Below are positions 34,475 through 46,096 of a stretch of DNA of 64,000 bases, one piece after another. The notes under the pieces are model-generated. The model saw only the letters and a program-made list of their open reading frames with translations. It searched no databases and was not told the origin of the DNA. This DNA comes from Catenaria anguillulae PL171 (lineage: Eukaryota > Blastocladiomycota > Blastocladiomycetes > Blastocladiales > Catenariaceae). The stretch lies in contig MCFL01000056.1 in NCBI GenBank assembly GCA_002102555.1, forward strand, positions 1 to 64,000, given 5' to 3'. How positions within the stretch are numbered: the stretch's first letter is position 1; each line of letters opens with the position of its first letter. A program made the position numbers and the translations under genes.

Positions 34475-36046
34475 ATGTCACCGTCACCTTCGCCGGGCCG
34501 CCCTCATCCTCATCCTCATCCTCATCCGACCAACTCGCACTCTTCGCCCCGTTCCCAATTCACCGCCACGACGCTCGTCCGCCCAACCCCCATCGTTGCT
34601 CAACGACCGCCACCGCCAGGCCATTCCGTGCCCGGACACCACGACCTTTCCAGTATCGAGCAGATCCTCGTCGGCCTCGACCGCTTTGCGTCCCGCCTCG
34701 CCCACGAGAATCAGGCACTGAGCCACAAGCTGCTCTTGCTTGAAACCATCCACAGCCAACAACAGGCCGTGAGCTGCCCCCGTTGCAACTGCCAATACCA
34801 GCAGACCCAACACCCTCAACATCAAACACAGCGGCAGTCGCATTCGAGTGGAGCACACCAGCATCAACCAGCACCCGCCCCATCTTCGCCGTCACCCGAC
34901 TCGTCCTTTGATCTCGTTTCTGCCGACGACCGCTGGGGGGATTCCCACGCACATCCAACACCCATCGCTGCCGAGCCTCCCCAGTCATTTTTCGAGCCAC
35001 AGCCACAGACCCGCAAGGACAGCCTGTCCATTTCCCATCTGCTGCCCGCTACCCCAAAATCCCCAGCGCTGAACGCCTCGGACGCCTCCGTTTCACTGAA
35101 AACCATGCCTACTGCTCCTCCCACAAATGCAAACGTAAACGCGAGCGCGAGCGCTCTCGGCGCCATGCTATCCAGCTCCCCACAACCGGCCCCGTCTCCT
35201 CGGCCGCCCCATTCACCCGTTCCCTCTTCTGCCCTCGCCGCCTCGTCGCTGCAATCGCTCTGCCAAGACTTGACGCGGCTCATTTGGACATCAACCCGGC
35301 CGCTCGTGATCCTGGACCAGCAACAAGAAATGCAGCAATCTGCCGATGCAAACGGAACTTCGGGCGCAGAAACGTCCATGAAGACAAAGGACAAGACGGC
35401 CATGACGCTCGAGGAGGAGGAGATTGCCGATCCCGTGCCCGATATTGGCGCGGATCCGACAACCGAGCAGGTGGCGGCCGTGCTGAGGGCAGCCGAGGAG
35501 CGCTTGTTGAGGTTGTCGGATATGTTTCAGCAAGCGTTGCATGATCGGGATATCTTGCAAAGTGCGTCTTCCTCATGTCTCTTCTTTTCCTTGCTTGTGC
35601 TTACCTCTTGGCGCTGCACATCTTCAGATCACCTCAACTCGTACTACCACCATATGGCCATTGACCGGTGCATCCGGCGCGACGCCATCCGCAACACGGG
35701 TGCGCCATCCAACGCCGCCACGGCCAACAATGCATCGGGCTCGGGCGACAAGGCCAACCCACCTGGCGGCGGCGGCGGCGGCGTGGGTGGCGCGCCTCCA
35801 TCCCCGCCACCCATCCTGATGGATCCGCCCATGTCGCCGCTGGGCGCCGTCTCGTTTCGTGTCGGGTCGTATGGCGCCGGGTCCTTTGGCTATGGCAGGG
35901 GAAGCGGTGGGGTCGGCGGACACGATTTCGGCGGGATTGGCGGCATGGATAGTCTGGGAGGCCGGTACATTGGTAGCGCCATGGGCAGGGGTGCCGAGCC
36001 AGATGCCATGATGCAGTTCATGCACATGGACGACCTGGAAATTTGA
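34475..36046 (+). CDS. unknown low-complexity protein with coiled-coil segments
   Basis: I do not recognise this 501-residue protein. The gene has one in-frame 66-nt intron at 35562-35627 (GTGCGT...TTCAG). The N-terminus has a Pro-His repeat from a CCTCAT microsatellite near 34503-34528. It is followed by a predicted helix (IEQILVGLDRFASRLAHENQALSHKLLLLE) and a CPRC motif. The middle is Ser/Pro-rich. A second helical block (LQSLCQDLTRLIW, then EQVAAVLRAAEERLLRLSDMFQQAL) precedes the intron, and the C-terminus after HLNSYYHHMAIDRCIRRDAI is Gly-rich. The helical blocks suggest oligomerisation or scaffold use, but no function can be stated. Confidence 0.6.
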   Translation: MSPSPSPGRPHPHPHPHPTNSHSSPRSQFTATTLVRPTPIVAQRPPPPGHSVPGHHDLSSIEQILVGLDRFASRLAHENQALSHKLLLLETIHSQQQAVSCPRCNCQYQQTQHPQHQTQRQSHSSGAHQHQPAPAPSSPSPDSSFDLVSADDRWGDSHAHPTPIAAEPPQSFFEPQPQTRKDSLSISHLLPATPKSPALNASDASVSLKTMPTAPPTNANVNASASALGAMLSSSPQPAPSPRPPHSPVPSSALAASSLQSLCQDLTRLIWTSTRPLVILDQQQEMQQSADANGTSGAETSMKTKDKTAMTLEEEEIADPVPDIGADPTTEQVAAVLRAAEERLLRLSDMFQQALHDRDILQSASSSCLFFSLLVLTSWRCTSSDHLNSYYHHMAIDRCIRRDAIRNTGAPSNAATANNASGSGDKANPPGGGGGGVGGAPPSPPPILMDPPMSPLGAVSFRVGSYGAGSFGYGRGSGGVGGHDFGGIGGMDSLGGRYIGSAMGRGAEPDAMMQFMHMDDLEI

Positions 36047-37557
36047 GATGAAATGTCCCTCAAGTGCATTCGCGTCGACGAGTTTCCCACACCAGACCCC
36101 GCTGATGCTGTCGTTCCTCATGTCTCATTCTTTCTTTATTTCTCCATACCACGGCTGCATCATTGCGGTCATCGTGACTATCGAGCCATTCATGATGTAT
36201 ATACACTCAGCACGTTGCATGCCGTCCATCGTCTTCGTCACACAATTGCAGATCAGCCTCCTTGGACTGGACGAGAATTGAGACAAAGGTATCCCTATGG
36301 CCGAATAACGCCGCCGAGTGTTGTCTGCCCTCGTTTGCCCTACATACGGTGGTGATGCAGCCATAAGTTGCCGTCACCGACCCCACCGCCACCAGGAGTC
36401 GCCAGATTGAGGCCCAAGCTGGTCTTGATGTTCAAGTTCAATCAATAAGCAACTCCGAGTCAGCATTGACATCAGCGTAGCGTCAACCCATGGATCCATC
36501 CGGCGCACGACCCGGTCCATCATCATCTCATGGGTCATGCCACCAGTTAACTTTTCAATTCGACTCGGTGCTTGTTGGACGCCAGTCTGCACTCATGGGC
36601 CATCGCGTTGGTGGATGACATGGTACGGCCATGACAGATTGCCGTACTACCGAACCCCTGGTCGGACGACGAGTTCAGGCTGTCGTGATGGACAGTTGGG
36701 CTGTGTCGCAGTCCTCTTGAAAATCGAGGGCTCGGCACCATCGTTTTGGCGGGTAGGAGGATGAGGGGTGTCAGCAAATTGGTGTCGCGGCTCGCTGCAA
36801 CTTGGCGCTTTCGACGATCATCGAGACGCTGAGATGTTGATAAAGACCGTTTTGGAGATGAATGCAGATGAATCATGGACATGCAGTTAGAAACGTTGGC
36901 GCCGTTGGCGGAGAAGCCTCATTTGTCACGAGGCTGGATAGGTGGCAGGTGAGACGAGCGCGTTGGCTCCGGACGTCCGCACTGCCGCTGGCGCACGCGT
37001 TCATGAGTCCACGGGAGGGTTGCCAAGTGGTCATGAAATGCCTCTTCCGGATTTACGCTTCGAGGGGAAAGATATTGGCGCGGCGATCATGACTGAAAAT
37101 CACTTGCCACATTGCATGCTGGCGTGAGGACCCCCACATCATGCCATAGGACAACAAGGAATGATGACCAAATCCGTTGCCTGTGTGATCCTACCATGTC
37201 CACTCGCCGCCGCGCCTCGTTGCTTCGTCGTACAGCGCCTCTCAAAGGCAGGGACTATCCCGCTTACGAACAGTTTCGTCCATCGTTCCACTCTCATATA
37301 GCTTGTGTACTTCCCCCATCCGCCCGACGGGTCCGTGTGCAACCTTTTCGGGATCTTGTTCCGCGTCAACCTCTCTCTCTCTCTCAATATCTCTTCGTTT
37401 GTTTGCGTATGTACCTTGTCCGTAATCACCACCTCATCTACCTTGTCTACGGTCATTCGTGATTGGTCGCCGGACGACTCTACTCCCTTTGCCGCTGTTT
37501 CCATTCTCTCAATACCCAGCTCGACCACGTTTTGTTCCCTTCCTTGCACCGTTAAGC
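36047..37557. other. long intergenic region
   Basis: About 1.5 kb without a convincing gene. Short overlapping frames on both strands lack codon bias or motifs. A CT dinucleotide repeat lies at about 37371-37385, shortly before the next gene, where T/C-rich leaders are common in this window. No repeat family, tRNA or mobile element is visible. Confidence 0.45.
37371..37385. repeat. CT dinucleotide repeat
   Basis: A run of about seven CT units lies in the presumed 5' leader or promoter of the membrane SH3 protein gene. Confidence 0.8.
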
Positions 37558-40172
37558 ATGTCCGCAAACCAACCATCATCGCTTCCCGACCGTCGCCGTG
37601 CGACCGCATCGACCCGCCGCACTTCGCTCACCGACCTGGCTGCCGCCACCGCCCTCTTGTTGGCGCTCTCTCCTGCTCAAGCCGCCCTTGCCAGCCCAAG
37701 CGCACCCGCTGCCGAGCTTGGCGAGACCGTTCGCCGCATTGGCGGACGGATTGTGGATACGGTGTCCGACTTTCGTCGCAACGCAACCACATTTATCGAC
37801 ACGGCACGCAATGGCAACGCATGCTCGCCGCTGCCTGCGTCGGCCGTGTGCCCCGCATGGGCTCGGGTGGGCGTTCAGTTTTCGCAGGATCAGCGGAACG
37901 GGTTCCTGCGGCGGTTTGCCGGGGTGCCGGCGAGCGCTCCGCTGACGCAGGTGCCGTCGGATGATGTGTTGCGCAAGGTCAATGTGCCAAGAGAGGCAGT
38001 GACGACACAGCAGGAGTTTGATAGGATTATGGTATGTGCTGCGTGGTCGACTGTCTCGCGTCTTTGATCGTGTCTCTTGCTCACTCACATTCATCACCGG
38101 CTGACAAATGTACATAGCTCGAGTCGTTTGTCAAGCAACGGGAAGTCTTTTTCAGTCATGCTCTCGGGTGCACATTCTCTGCCCAAGTGCCCATCCGGTA
38201 CTGGACATCGTTCCTGTGCGCCTGGCAGTTCAACTTCCAGGCCAACCAAAACCAATGCAACACGGACGCCCGGTCCACGCCCATGTGCAGCGCCGACGTG
38301 CGCGAGTTCTTCAACTCTGTCCAAGCCGCCATCCGCAATGGCCAATGCATCTCCACCACCAACAACCAGCCCGTGTTTCCCCCCGTCTCCCAGCTCGAGG
38401 CCGCCATTCGCAACTTGGAACCGGGCACCTTTCTCGAGGGTCTTGGCACTGGCGAGCCAGCGCAACCCAATCGGCCACTGCCGCCACCGCCGCCCACGCA
38501 GCCGTCACCCGTCCCAGAGCCGCAGCCTCAGCCGCCCGAGGAGCAAGACCCCGAAACGGATCCGGAACTTGAAGACCCGGAGCCAGCCCCACCTGCTCAG
38601 CCGAACCCGCCCCCGCCCCCGCCCCCGCCCGTGACAGCTCCAGCCCCACCTCCTCGTGCACCCCCGGCGCCTCCCGCACCTCCTGCACAAGGGCGCCGTG
38701 AGCAGCAGAAGCGCGCAGACTCAAGCGACGATGACAGCGGCAACGAGGCCGACTCGGATTCGGACGCAGAAAGCAACCTCGCGTCGGGCCCACTCAAGCG
38801 CCGGTCGGCTGGGGCACCCATGAAAGTGCCGAGGTTGCGCCGGCGCGGCCGTCTTTCTCCTCGCCAAGCATCTGCCCCCGGGCAATGTGTGTCTGCTGAC
38901 GCGAACGAGTCTGGGTTTGGGTTTTGCGGATGGGAAACGCGCGATGCTGCGTGTGCCAATGACTGCCGCGCGCCCGGGTTGGATTGCGGGTCGCGTGGCG
39001 GTGGACGGGTGGTTGATTCACCGCCCTCATCGCCGACGCCAACGTCGCGGGCAAGCGCCTTGCCCATTTCGGGCACTCCACCGAGTGCCTCTGCTAGCGC
39101 AACCACAAGCACGACAAGTACGCCGGACCCGCAGTCGAGCGCCGGGCCGCCTGAGGCAGCCACCACGTCGATCGTCGCCGGCGAGGCTGTGCAGGCGCCA
39201 CCAGGACCCACCGGCGCACCGAAATCGGATACAAGCGATGGCGACAACAGCAGTGACGAGGAGGAGCGCAAAAAGATTCAAGCGCAGGCAGATTCGGCGG
39301 TTCGTTCGCAGCGCATGGTCAGCACGGGCATTGGTGTTGGCGCCAGTGTCATTGTTGTATCGATGGCTGTTGGCGCGCTGGTGTACGTGCGCAGGCGCAG
39401 GGAGAGCAAGAAGGAACGCAAGATGGATCCTAGCCAGTTTGCCAATCTGGATCCGGCGCTGGGGCCAAAGGAGACAAAGAGGCGCATGTCGATTGAAGAA
39501 GGTAATGATGGCAATGGCAATGCGCCTGGTGCGGGTTTGCCATACATGCCGCCGCCAGCGCTCGTTCAGCAGCCCGACCGACCGCTCAACACCTTTAACA
39601 ACATTCCACCTGCGTCGACGACGCGAGAGCCCATTGTGTACAATGACCCCGTGTATCCGCCTCCGCCAATGTACGCAACCGACCCGCGCCCACCCAGCCT
39701 TGGCTACCCAACGCGACGCGACTCTGTGTCTGCCAGCTCGGAACCCTCGTACGTGCCGCCGCCCATGACGTTCACTTCCTCGTTCCCCAACTCGATGGGC
39801 ACGCCGCCCATGCTTCCGCCCATTGCTGCCACAAGCGAGCTTTCGTCCATGGCCTCGACGCTCGGCGCTGGCTTGAAGCGCAACAGCCGTGGCGGCGCAA
39901 GTGTTCGCAGCACAGGAACCAATTTTGTGCGTCCCGAACGGACGTCGGTTCCATCAGGCATGGATCTTGCGAGCGCGCCGTCGTCGGGCACACCCACAGG
40001 ATATGCGGCGGTTGGCGTAGAGCGGTTCGAGCCCGAGATGAATGATGAGATGGCCATTGACGTGGGCGAGCGCATCAATGTTGTGACAGAGTATTTGGAT
40101 GGATGGGCCGCTGGGTTTGGTGCAGATGGCAAGAAGGGCGTGTTCCCACTGGCATGCGTCGAGAGGGTTTGA
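37558..40172 (+). CDS. single-pass membrane protein with cytoplasmic SH3 domain
   Basis: Two exons around an 86-nt intron (38032-38117) join in frame to 870 residues or slightly fewer. Near the N-terminus is a hydrophobic signal-like segment (LTDLAAATALLLALSPAQAALA). A Cys-containing extracellular domain follows (CSPLPASAVCPAW, LCAWQFNFQANQNQCN, MCSADVREFF), then a long Pro-rich spacer (38490-38700), an Asp/Ser acidic stretch and a second Cys-rich patch (GQCVSADANESGFGFCGW). The membrane helix is near 39330-39390 (TGIGVGASVIVVSMAVGALVYV) with a stop-transfer RRRRESKK. The extreme C-terminus is an SH3 domain: PEMNDEMAIDVGERINVV, EYLDGWAAGF, GVFPLACVERV. Such outside-to-SH3 proteins resemble fungal wall or mating sensors (Sho1- or Fus1-like in principle). 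The ligand is unknown. Confidence 0.8.
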
Positions 40173-41663
40173 AAGCAATCTGGTTATTGTATATACGTAG
40201 GTGTTTTGTGTTGGCGCTGCATTTTCTTGTATTTGGCATGGCCGGTTGATGGCTCCTTTACTGCCTACTCATTGTATTGATTGTTGGACTTTACTTGCTG
40301 CCTCTCGTCACTATGTTCCTAGGCACTGTATGTCAGATGGGTCCGTGAGCTCGATGTGTCCATTGAACCATGCTAACGTACGTCTCAAACATTGACTGGC
40401 AGTCGAGTTCTGTGAAGGCCTGTCGCCGTGTTCCTCGCGGTTCGCGAGCAGGGACGCGTTCTGGCGTCTCGCTTGATCCCCATCGAAAACTGTTATGGTG
40501 AAAACCGATCGTCATTCGGCGAGTTGTGAGATCGAGCTCTGACACTAACTGCCAAAACCAACCCTGCTTTCGCTGAAGCAATGGTGATGCCTCCTTGACG
40601 GAGTGACGAGCTGTCGTCATAGGTCCCGGCCGTCAATCTCTACAATAATACCACCACGACTTAATCGCCGCACCCAGACTTGGTGCAATCACACAGCACT
40701 TCCCGATCTACCGAACCTCACCCGTGTCCAGTCGCAATCTGCCTTGTTAGAGAACTTCATCCTTTTGGTTCGTCCACCGCTGCTCTCTCAATCAAACATT
40801 TGGCAGTCGATGCCAGGCGGGATCAGCGGGGTTCACGCTGCTGGCTGCGCACGTTTTGTTCTTTCGCGCCGAGCAGTTCAAGTCACCACTCACCAGCAGA
40901 TTGTGTGAAAATCTTGTGTTGATCCGAGATTTGCACTTTTTTTTTCTCGCCCTGCTCTGTGTCGCCTAAACCTTCATGCCCACGGACAGCCACGCCGACG
41001 CTAGCACACCTGCTGGTAAAGAACTCCAGCTCATGAGTGCTTTACCACTCACAATCACGAACCTTTTGCAAGCATGTAGGATTCGGTTGTGGTTGGTCAT
41101 CCGTTTCCTTGTTTGGGAAACGATCCCTGCCTGTCGTCTGCTTGACTCCCGTTCAGCTGCGCCTCTACGCCGACCGCAACCCATCAACGCACTCCATCGG
41201 AACGTGAACAAGGCTCTTGCTATCTTTTCGACGCCAGCCATCGATTCCAGTTGATGCCAACGTAACCGGCTGCACGTCATGGCCGCAAAGCCATAGCCGC
41301 ACACCATCGACCCATTACTGAACGGCTTAAAGGCGCAGAGCCGCCGCCCCCGGCTGACGACCTTTTTGGCCAGTCCATCATCCTGTCTTCAAGGTATATC
41401 CATCACATCCATCATTATCCGATCGATTACATCAACCATTCACTCCATAACCACCCCACTGCGACCAAGCTTCCGACAGCCCAAGCGAACCTTTAAGCTT
41501 GCATTCATCATCTCGTCTCGTTGATTCGATTCATTCTTCCCACCCCGCAGCACAACCTCCACCGCGAGACAGTCAATCAGCCCAACCCGACGCGTCCGCA
41601 CTTTGCTACACTGCACTTCTCCCGTCCGCACTCACGCATACACAGCCAGCCAGTCCATTTGCC
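40173..41663. other. long intergenic region
   Basis: Nearly 1.5 kb without a supported gene. Base composition is closer to 50% GC than in coding DNA. The right part probably includes the long 5' leader of the PAS-like gene; an in-frame ATG at 41499 would extend that protein by 55 residues. I see no repeat or RNA gene. Confidence 0.45.
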
Positions 41664-44000
41664 ATGTACCCCAACCATCGCAGCTCAGCCGATGCAATGA
41701 TGCTCGACGCACCACCGCTGCCGCTGCCTTTGCCTCCGGGCGAGTCTGCAGCTGTTGCCCCATCTCTTGGCGTCCCCACTACATCAGCACCATCCGCTTT
41801 CTTTGACGCCGCCATTAGGGCTGACCCAATGGTGCCCTACCAGTTCCCACCTCAGGCGCACCCGGCCCAGCAGTACGTCCACCGATATCGCTCACATTCA
41901 GGGGCTCCTTCACCGTCGTCGACCCGCTTTGCACCCTACTATGCACCTACCGCGAGCTCGCATCGTGATGCTGGCGCTCCCTTACTTCCTGACGGCTCCT
42001 CCTTCCCACCGAGCCATGCTCCTCGTCGTAGCCGGCATCCCACCAGCAGCAGAACATCGTCATCGAGTCATCCGCATGACTACATCAACCTTCATTACTA
42101 CGCCTCCCGTGGTGCACCAGGCGCAGCCACTTTTTCTTACCCACCCCCACCTCAGCACCCCAGCATGGATCATGATGACGCATGTGGCCCAAGCACCGAT
42201 CCAAGCTACTTGGACATTGCCCAGTTCTCGATGCAATACCCGCCGACTGCCGCACCGTCCGCTGCAAGCTTCTCGACCAGCGGTGGCGGATCCGCCACTT
42301 TTGACGAATACCATGCCCCCTTCCACGCCGCGCAATCGCCGCTCAACCCGCCCGCCCTTCGATCTAATCCACTTGCGGCCTTCTTGGGTCCCATTCCTCA
42401 CCCGCATCCGCGGCCCAGCGATTTCACAGCGGTCGAGCGGCCCCCCACACCTCCGCACTTCAAATCAGCTCGGCACCGTCCCCGGGAAAGCAACGGCGCG
42501 CGCAATGGGATCCCCAGCGCGGCCGCAGGAAATGGTGCCGAAACGGGCTCCTCGTTTACTTCCCACTCAAGCTCATCCATGGAATCGACACGTTCAAGCA
42601 ACGGAATCCATTTGGGGAACCCCCATGACCGCGGCCGCAGGCACAGCTACCCGGCCGCTGCCCTTAACCCAACCGCCTCCACCTACTCTGCGCCGGGCCA
42701 CCAGTACGCGTCCGAGGCAACCGACCATCGGTATGCGCGGCACCACCCGGGAACGAGCGGGCCCGCGACCACAGCCCACGGCCTCAACACGGCACCGCTG
42801 GCGCTCTTGTCGGTGACGTGCCCGCAACTGGCCTACATTACCAATGCGCACGGGGACGTGATTAGCATTGAGGGCAATGGGTCAGTGTGGGATTCGTACG
42901 TGGACCAGAGCTTGGTGCATCCGTTCATGGATGCGAGCCCCTTGGCGTGCTATCCGTTGATCTTGGGGCGCAACTTGTTTGATTTCATTGTGTGTGGCAA
43001 GATGCAGGCCTTGATGAAGCACATGCTCATCATCTCCAGCAATGGTATGTCTATCGCTGTCACATCTCTTGAGACCCTGGCAGCGCCGGTCTTCGTGGCG
43101 CGGCCGCTCGTGTAACCTCCTTCTGGCCGTTGTCGTTGGATTCATGCTACCTCCTGCTCACCTCACACACGATCCCTGCCTTTGCAGCTCAGCGGTCCCG
43201 CCTCAACTACCACTGGTACTCTGAAACCGACACGATCGAGCGCAAACTGCGCATCACGCTGACGCGGCTGTCGGCCCTCATGCCCAACACATCCACCCCA
43301 TCCACCATCCGCTTTGCCCCTCGCTCCTCATCCACCGCCGCCGCCGCCGCCGCGACGCTCACGTCAGCCGCCGCCGTTGCGGCCCCACCACTGCCCGTCG
43401 TCTTCTCTTGGACCGTGACCATCCTCTCTGAGCGCGTCAAGTCGCCCGCCGAACGGGCCATTGCCTCACACCTAACGAGCCCGCCACTGCCCGTGGCCAC
43501 GCCCCACTCGCGGGCAATGTGCCTGCTGTGCAAGCGGATCCAGATTGACCGCCACGAGATCTCACAGGATGCGTGGCTCGACTTTGCAGGCCCCAAACGT
43601 GTCGTGACGGATACGCACCCGGCATACGAGCACGATGGGTATACGCCGATTCTCGGGCACAGAGGCAGGCTCGGCATGCAAATTGCAAGCGCGGTCCAAG
43701 CAGGGCTGTCCGTGTGGCTGACGGGCGGACAGGTTGCCGCGTACAATGCGTCGGCGTCAGCGTCAGCGGCCGCGGCCGAGATGGGTAGCGCGGATGAGGA
43801 TGCCAACAGCATGTCCGGATCGTTAGGGCGCCGCGCAGGCCAACGGGCAACGCCACAAGCACAAGCAGCAGCAGCATCAGCACCGGCGGCCCGTCCAGGC
43901 GCCACTATGTGTCACGCCCGTGCATGTCGGTGTGTGCGAGGTGTGCAGATTGGACGTGCTGCAGTTCTTTTCGCCCATGTACACGCCGATTGGTGGGTGA
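41664..44000 (+). CDS. PAS-like domain protein with C-terminal Cys pairs
   Basis: The first 370 residues are Pro/Ser/His-rich and probably disordered. A structured block then reads LLSVTCPQLAYITNAHGDVISIEGNGSVWDSY, HPFMD, LGRNLFDFIVCGKMQALMKHMLI. A 143-nt intron (43045-43187) follows, then RLNYHWYSETDTIERKLRITLTRL. This resembles PAS-fold proteins in which a W/GRSLFDFI helix is followed by a strand with charged residues. Further on is AMCLLCKRIQI ... DAWLDF, and in another frame VGVCEVCRLDVLQFF and a stop at 43998-44000. The pattern C-x-x-C-K-R ... W ... G-x-C-x-x-C recalls sensor proteins with a C-terminal zinc-like site. The frame changes near 43830-43910 in a CAG-rich stretch, so the end is an inference. 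The start at 41664 (MYPNHRSS) is preferred over 41499. Confidence 0.55.
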
Positions 44001-44285
44001 CCAGAGAGTGCGGCGCCAGAGTAGTGTTGTCCACTTTACCCCTATGACGCGCTGTCTTCCTGTCACCTTTGGCATTTCTTTTTGTTCTCCATCCTAGCTG
44101 CCTTCCTTCAGTGTCTGAACTTCACACATATACCTCGACCAACCCCTTTTCCATTTACGTTTTCGCCCCCCTCACATATCCCTCCCGCGCCAAGTCAATA
44201 CAGCTTTCATTTCGTCCGGACACGGACACAACGTAACCATTTCATTCAAGCCAACTAGTACTTGTATTCCAATCCCAGTGCCCAT

Positions 44286-45474
44286 TCAAGGATCCTCATC
44301 CATCTGCATTGCGTCATCTGAATCCGCGTCCTCGTCCGACAATCCCATGCCGATAAATGCCTGCGTGCTGCCCAGCCCGCTGGCCATGAATGCGAGCCCG
44401 GCTTGCTGCGCCTCAGACAGCGTCTCGGTCGATGCGGCGGCCTTGTGTGTCTGGCCGCGCGTTTCTACAAGCCGCGCAAAAAAAAAAAAAAAAGCGTGCC
44501 GTATCAGTCCAATGAAAAAATACTGGGACAAAAGGACCAACGACAAGTCGATCGTACGTGCGTGAACAATGGCGGCGGCGCAGTAGGTGGAGATGCAGTG
44601 CTTTGCTGAGTCTTGGTTGAGGCCAAAGAGACATCCGCTGTTTGAGACAACATGCGATCGATGGTGACGAGGGTATCAGCCGCATTTTTTTTTTTTGGGG
44701 GGGGGGGGACGTGGGAAAAAGTGAGACATGGGAATAAACGCACAGGTTGACGACATCCAAGGCCCCCTTGCTTCGAGCTGTGTTTTGGCGCCAGATGACA
44801 GGATGACATTCTTGCCCTTTGTCACACGCAGCAAGTTTGTGGCATTGGAAATGAGGTTGCGTTTGGCGGTGTTATCTGACCAAGATGAGAGCAAAAAGAA
44901 TGAGTTGGTCAATCGGAAACTAGGGAGGTCGGCAACGAAAATCGTGGAGCGTACCCCGGAATGCGGCCGAGTAGGCAATTTCAAACACAATCCCCCTGCG
45001 AATCGCCTCGCCGACGATCGAGTGCTTGAAGACAAACGGCAATCGCTGCGACATGTCGAGTGAAATGATGTCGCAGTCGATTGTCTGGCACGCCGCCATC
45101 CACAGCTTGTCGGACGTTGGTGTCACAGCCACGATATCAAACTTCTTGACGAAATCTTGGCATTGTGCAATGGCCGAGACTTGTGCTTGGTCCTCGAGCA
45201 CAAATGTGACTCGAGACATGGTGTTGATTGCGCTTACGTCTGTGATGCCGCGGGAAGTCATGATGTGGAGTGCGTCTGCTTTCCATTTGGGCGGTTTGAC
45301 ATCTGGGATGAGACACTCGGTCTGGTTGGAGAAGGCGCCTGTGACGGTTTGGTTGAAGGCGAGCGTATGGAAGCCCAAGGCGGCCAGGTCGGCGGCGGTG
45401 TTGCGAGCCTTGTCGATGCTTTGCTGTGGGTTGACCGAGGTCGTCGGCCAGGGGACGTTGAGGTCGTAGAGCAT
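44286..45474 (-). CDS. RPP1: RNase P/MRP protein subunit RPP1 (Rpp30)
   Basis: A TIM-barrel-like protein subunit of nuclear RNase P and MRP, needed for tRNA 5' maturation and rRNA processing. Exon 1 gives MLYDLNVPW, a block of SRVTFVLEDQAQVSAI, KKFDIVAVTPTSDKLWMAACQTIDCDIISLDMSQRLPF, and HSIVGEAIRRGIVFEIAYSAAFR. Next come NTAKRNLISNATNLLRVTKGKNVILSSGAK and, after a one-base frame break in a GGGGG run near 44770, LDVVNL. Then a further exon reads LFGLNQDSAKHCISTYCAAAIVHA, and the final exon ends with an acidic tail (DEDADSDDAMQMDEDP). At least three introns. All blocks follow the Rpp30 order and length. Confidence 0.9.
44478..44493. repeat. A16 tract (T16 in the RPP1 intron)
   Basis: On the coding (minus) strand this is a T16 run just upstream of the last RPP1 acceptor (CTTGTAG), so it works as or mimics a polypyrimidine tract. 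Confidence 0.85.
44685..44708. repeat. T12-G12 double homopolymer in an RPP1 intron
   Basis: Twelve T are followed by twelve G on the plus strand; on the RPP1 strand this reads C12-A12 within an intron. Its length is likely uncertain in any assembly. Confidence 0.85.
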
Positions 45475-46096
45475 TGCTGGTGATCTTTCGGTTGCGATAC
45501 CAGAGAGGCGGGGACTTGAAGAAGGGCTGTTTCCTCAACGGAATGCCAGGAGTGAATTCAGTGAATCTGATGGGCTCATTGATGCAAGGAGGGCCGCATG
45601 ATGAATTGTATTTGTATTAACGTTATGTGGTAGCGTTGCCATCGGTACCGAGCAGGCAGTGGTGCCGATCAGGATCAGCTAATGATGAATCACGATCACA
45701 ACAGCGATCATGATGGATGGGTGGATGGACCGGTCCAACTCCAACGCATTATGTATACATAAAGTCTCGTCACTCACAAGATCATGTCTGCCGTCCTGCC
45801 CATCCTGGGAAGGTGGCAATTGCGCTTGCACCCACTCGCTCTCTCCCTGCAGCTGAAAACGCTGTGCATTCCAATTCCTTCGCCAACAGCGCAGTCCACA
45901 ACAGTTGCAACTTGGCGACGCCTTGCTCCTCACCCATGTCTCCACCCTTGACACAACCACCGCCATTCGGGCTCGGCCCCTCGTCTGGATCACACCTGTT
46001 GCCCGCTGATCCACTGACAGCCCGAGGCATGGGTTCACGAGGACCACTCGCTCCAACCAACACCTCCTCGCCAACACGCAACACAGACTTGGAGGT
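45475..46096. other. divergent promoter region
   Basis: This gap lies between RPP1 (leftward) and hybrid kinase copy 2 (rightward). An open frame in the rightward direction crosses it but lacks the start of the kinase pattern seen in copy 1, so I regard it as leader sequence. An upstream coding exon of the kinase cannot be excluded. Confidence 0.4.
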
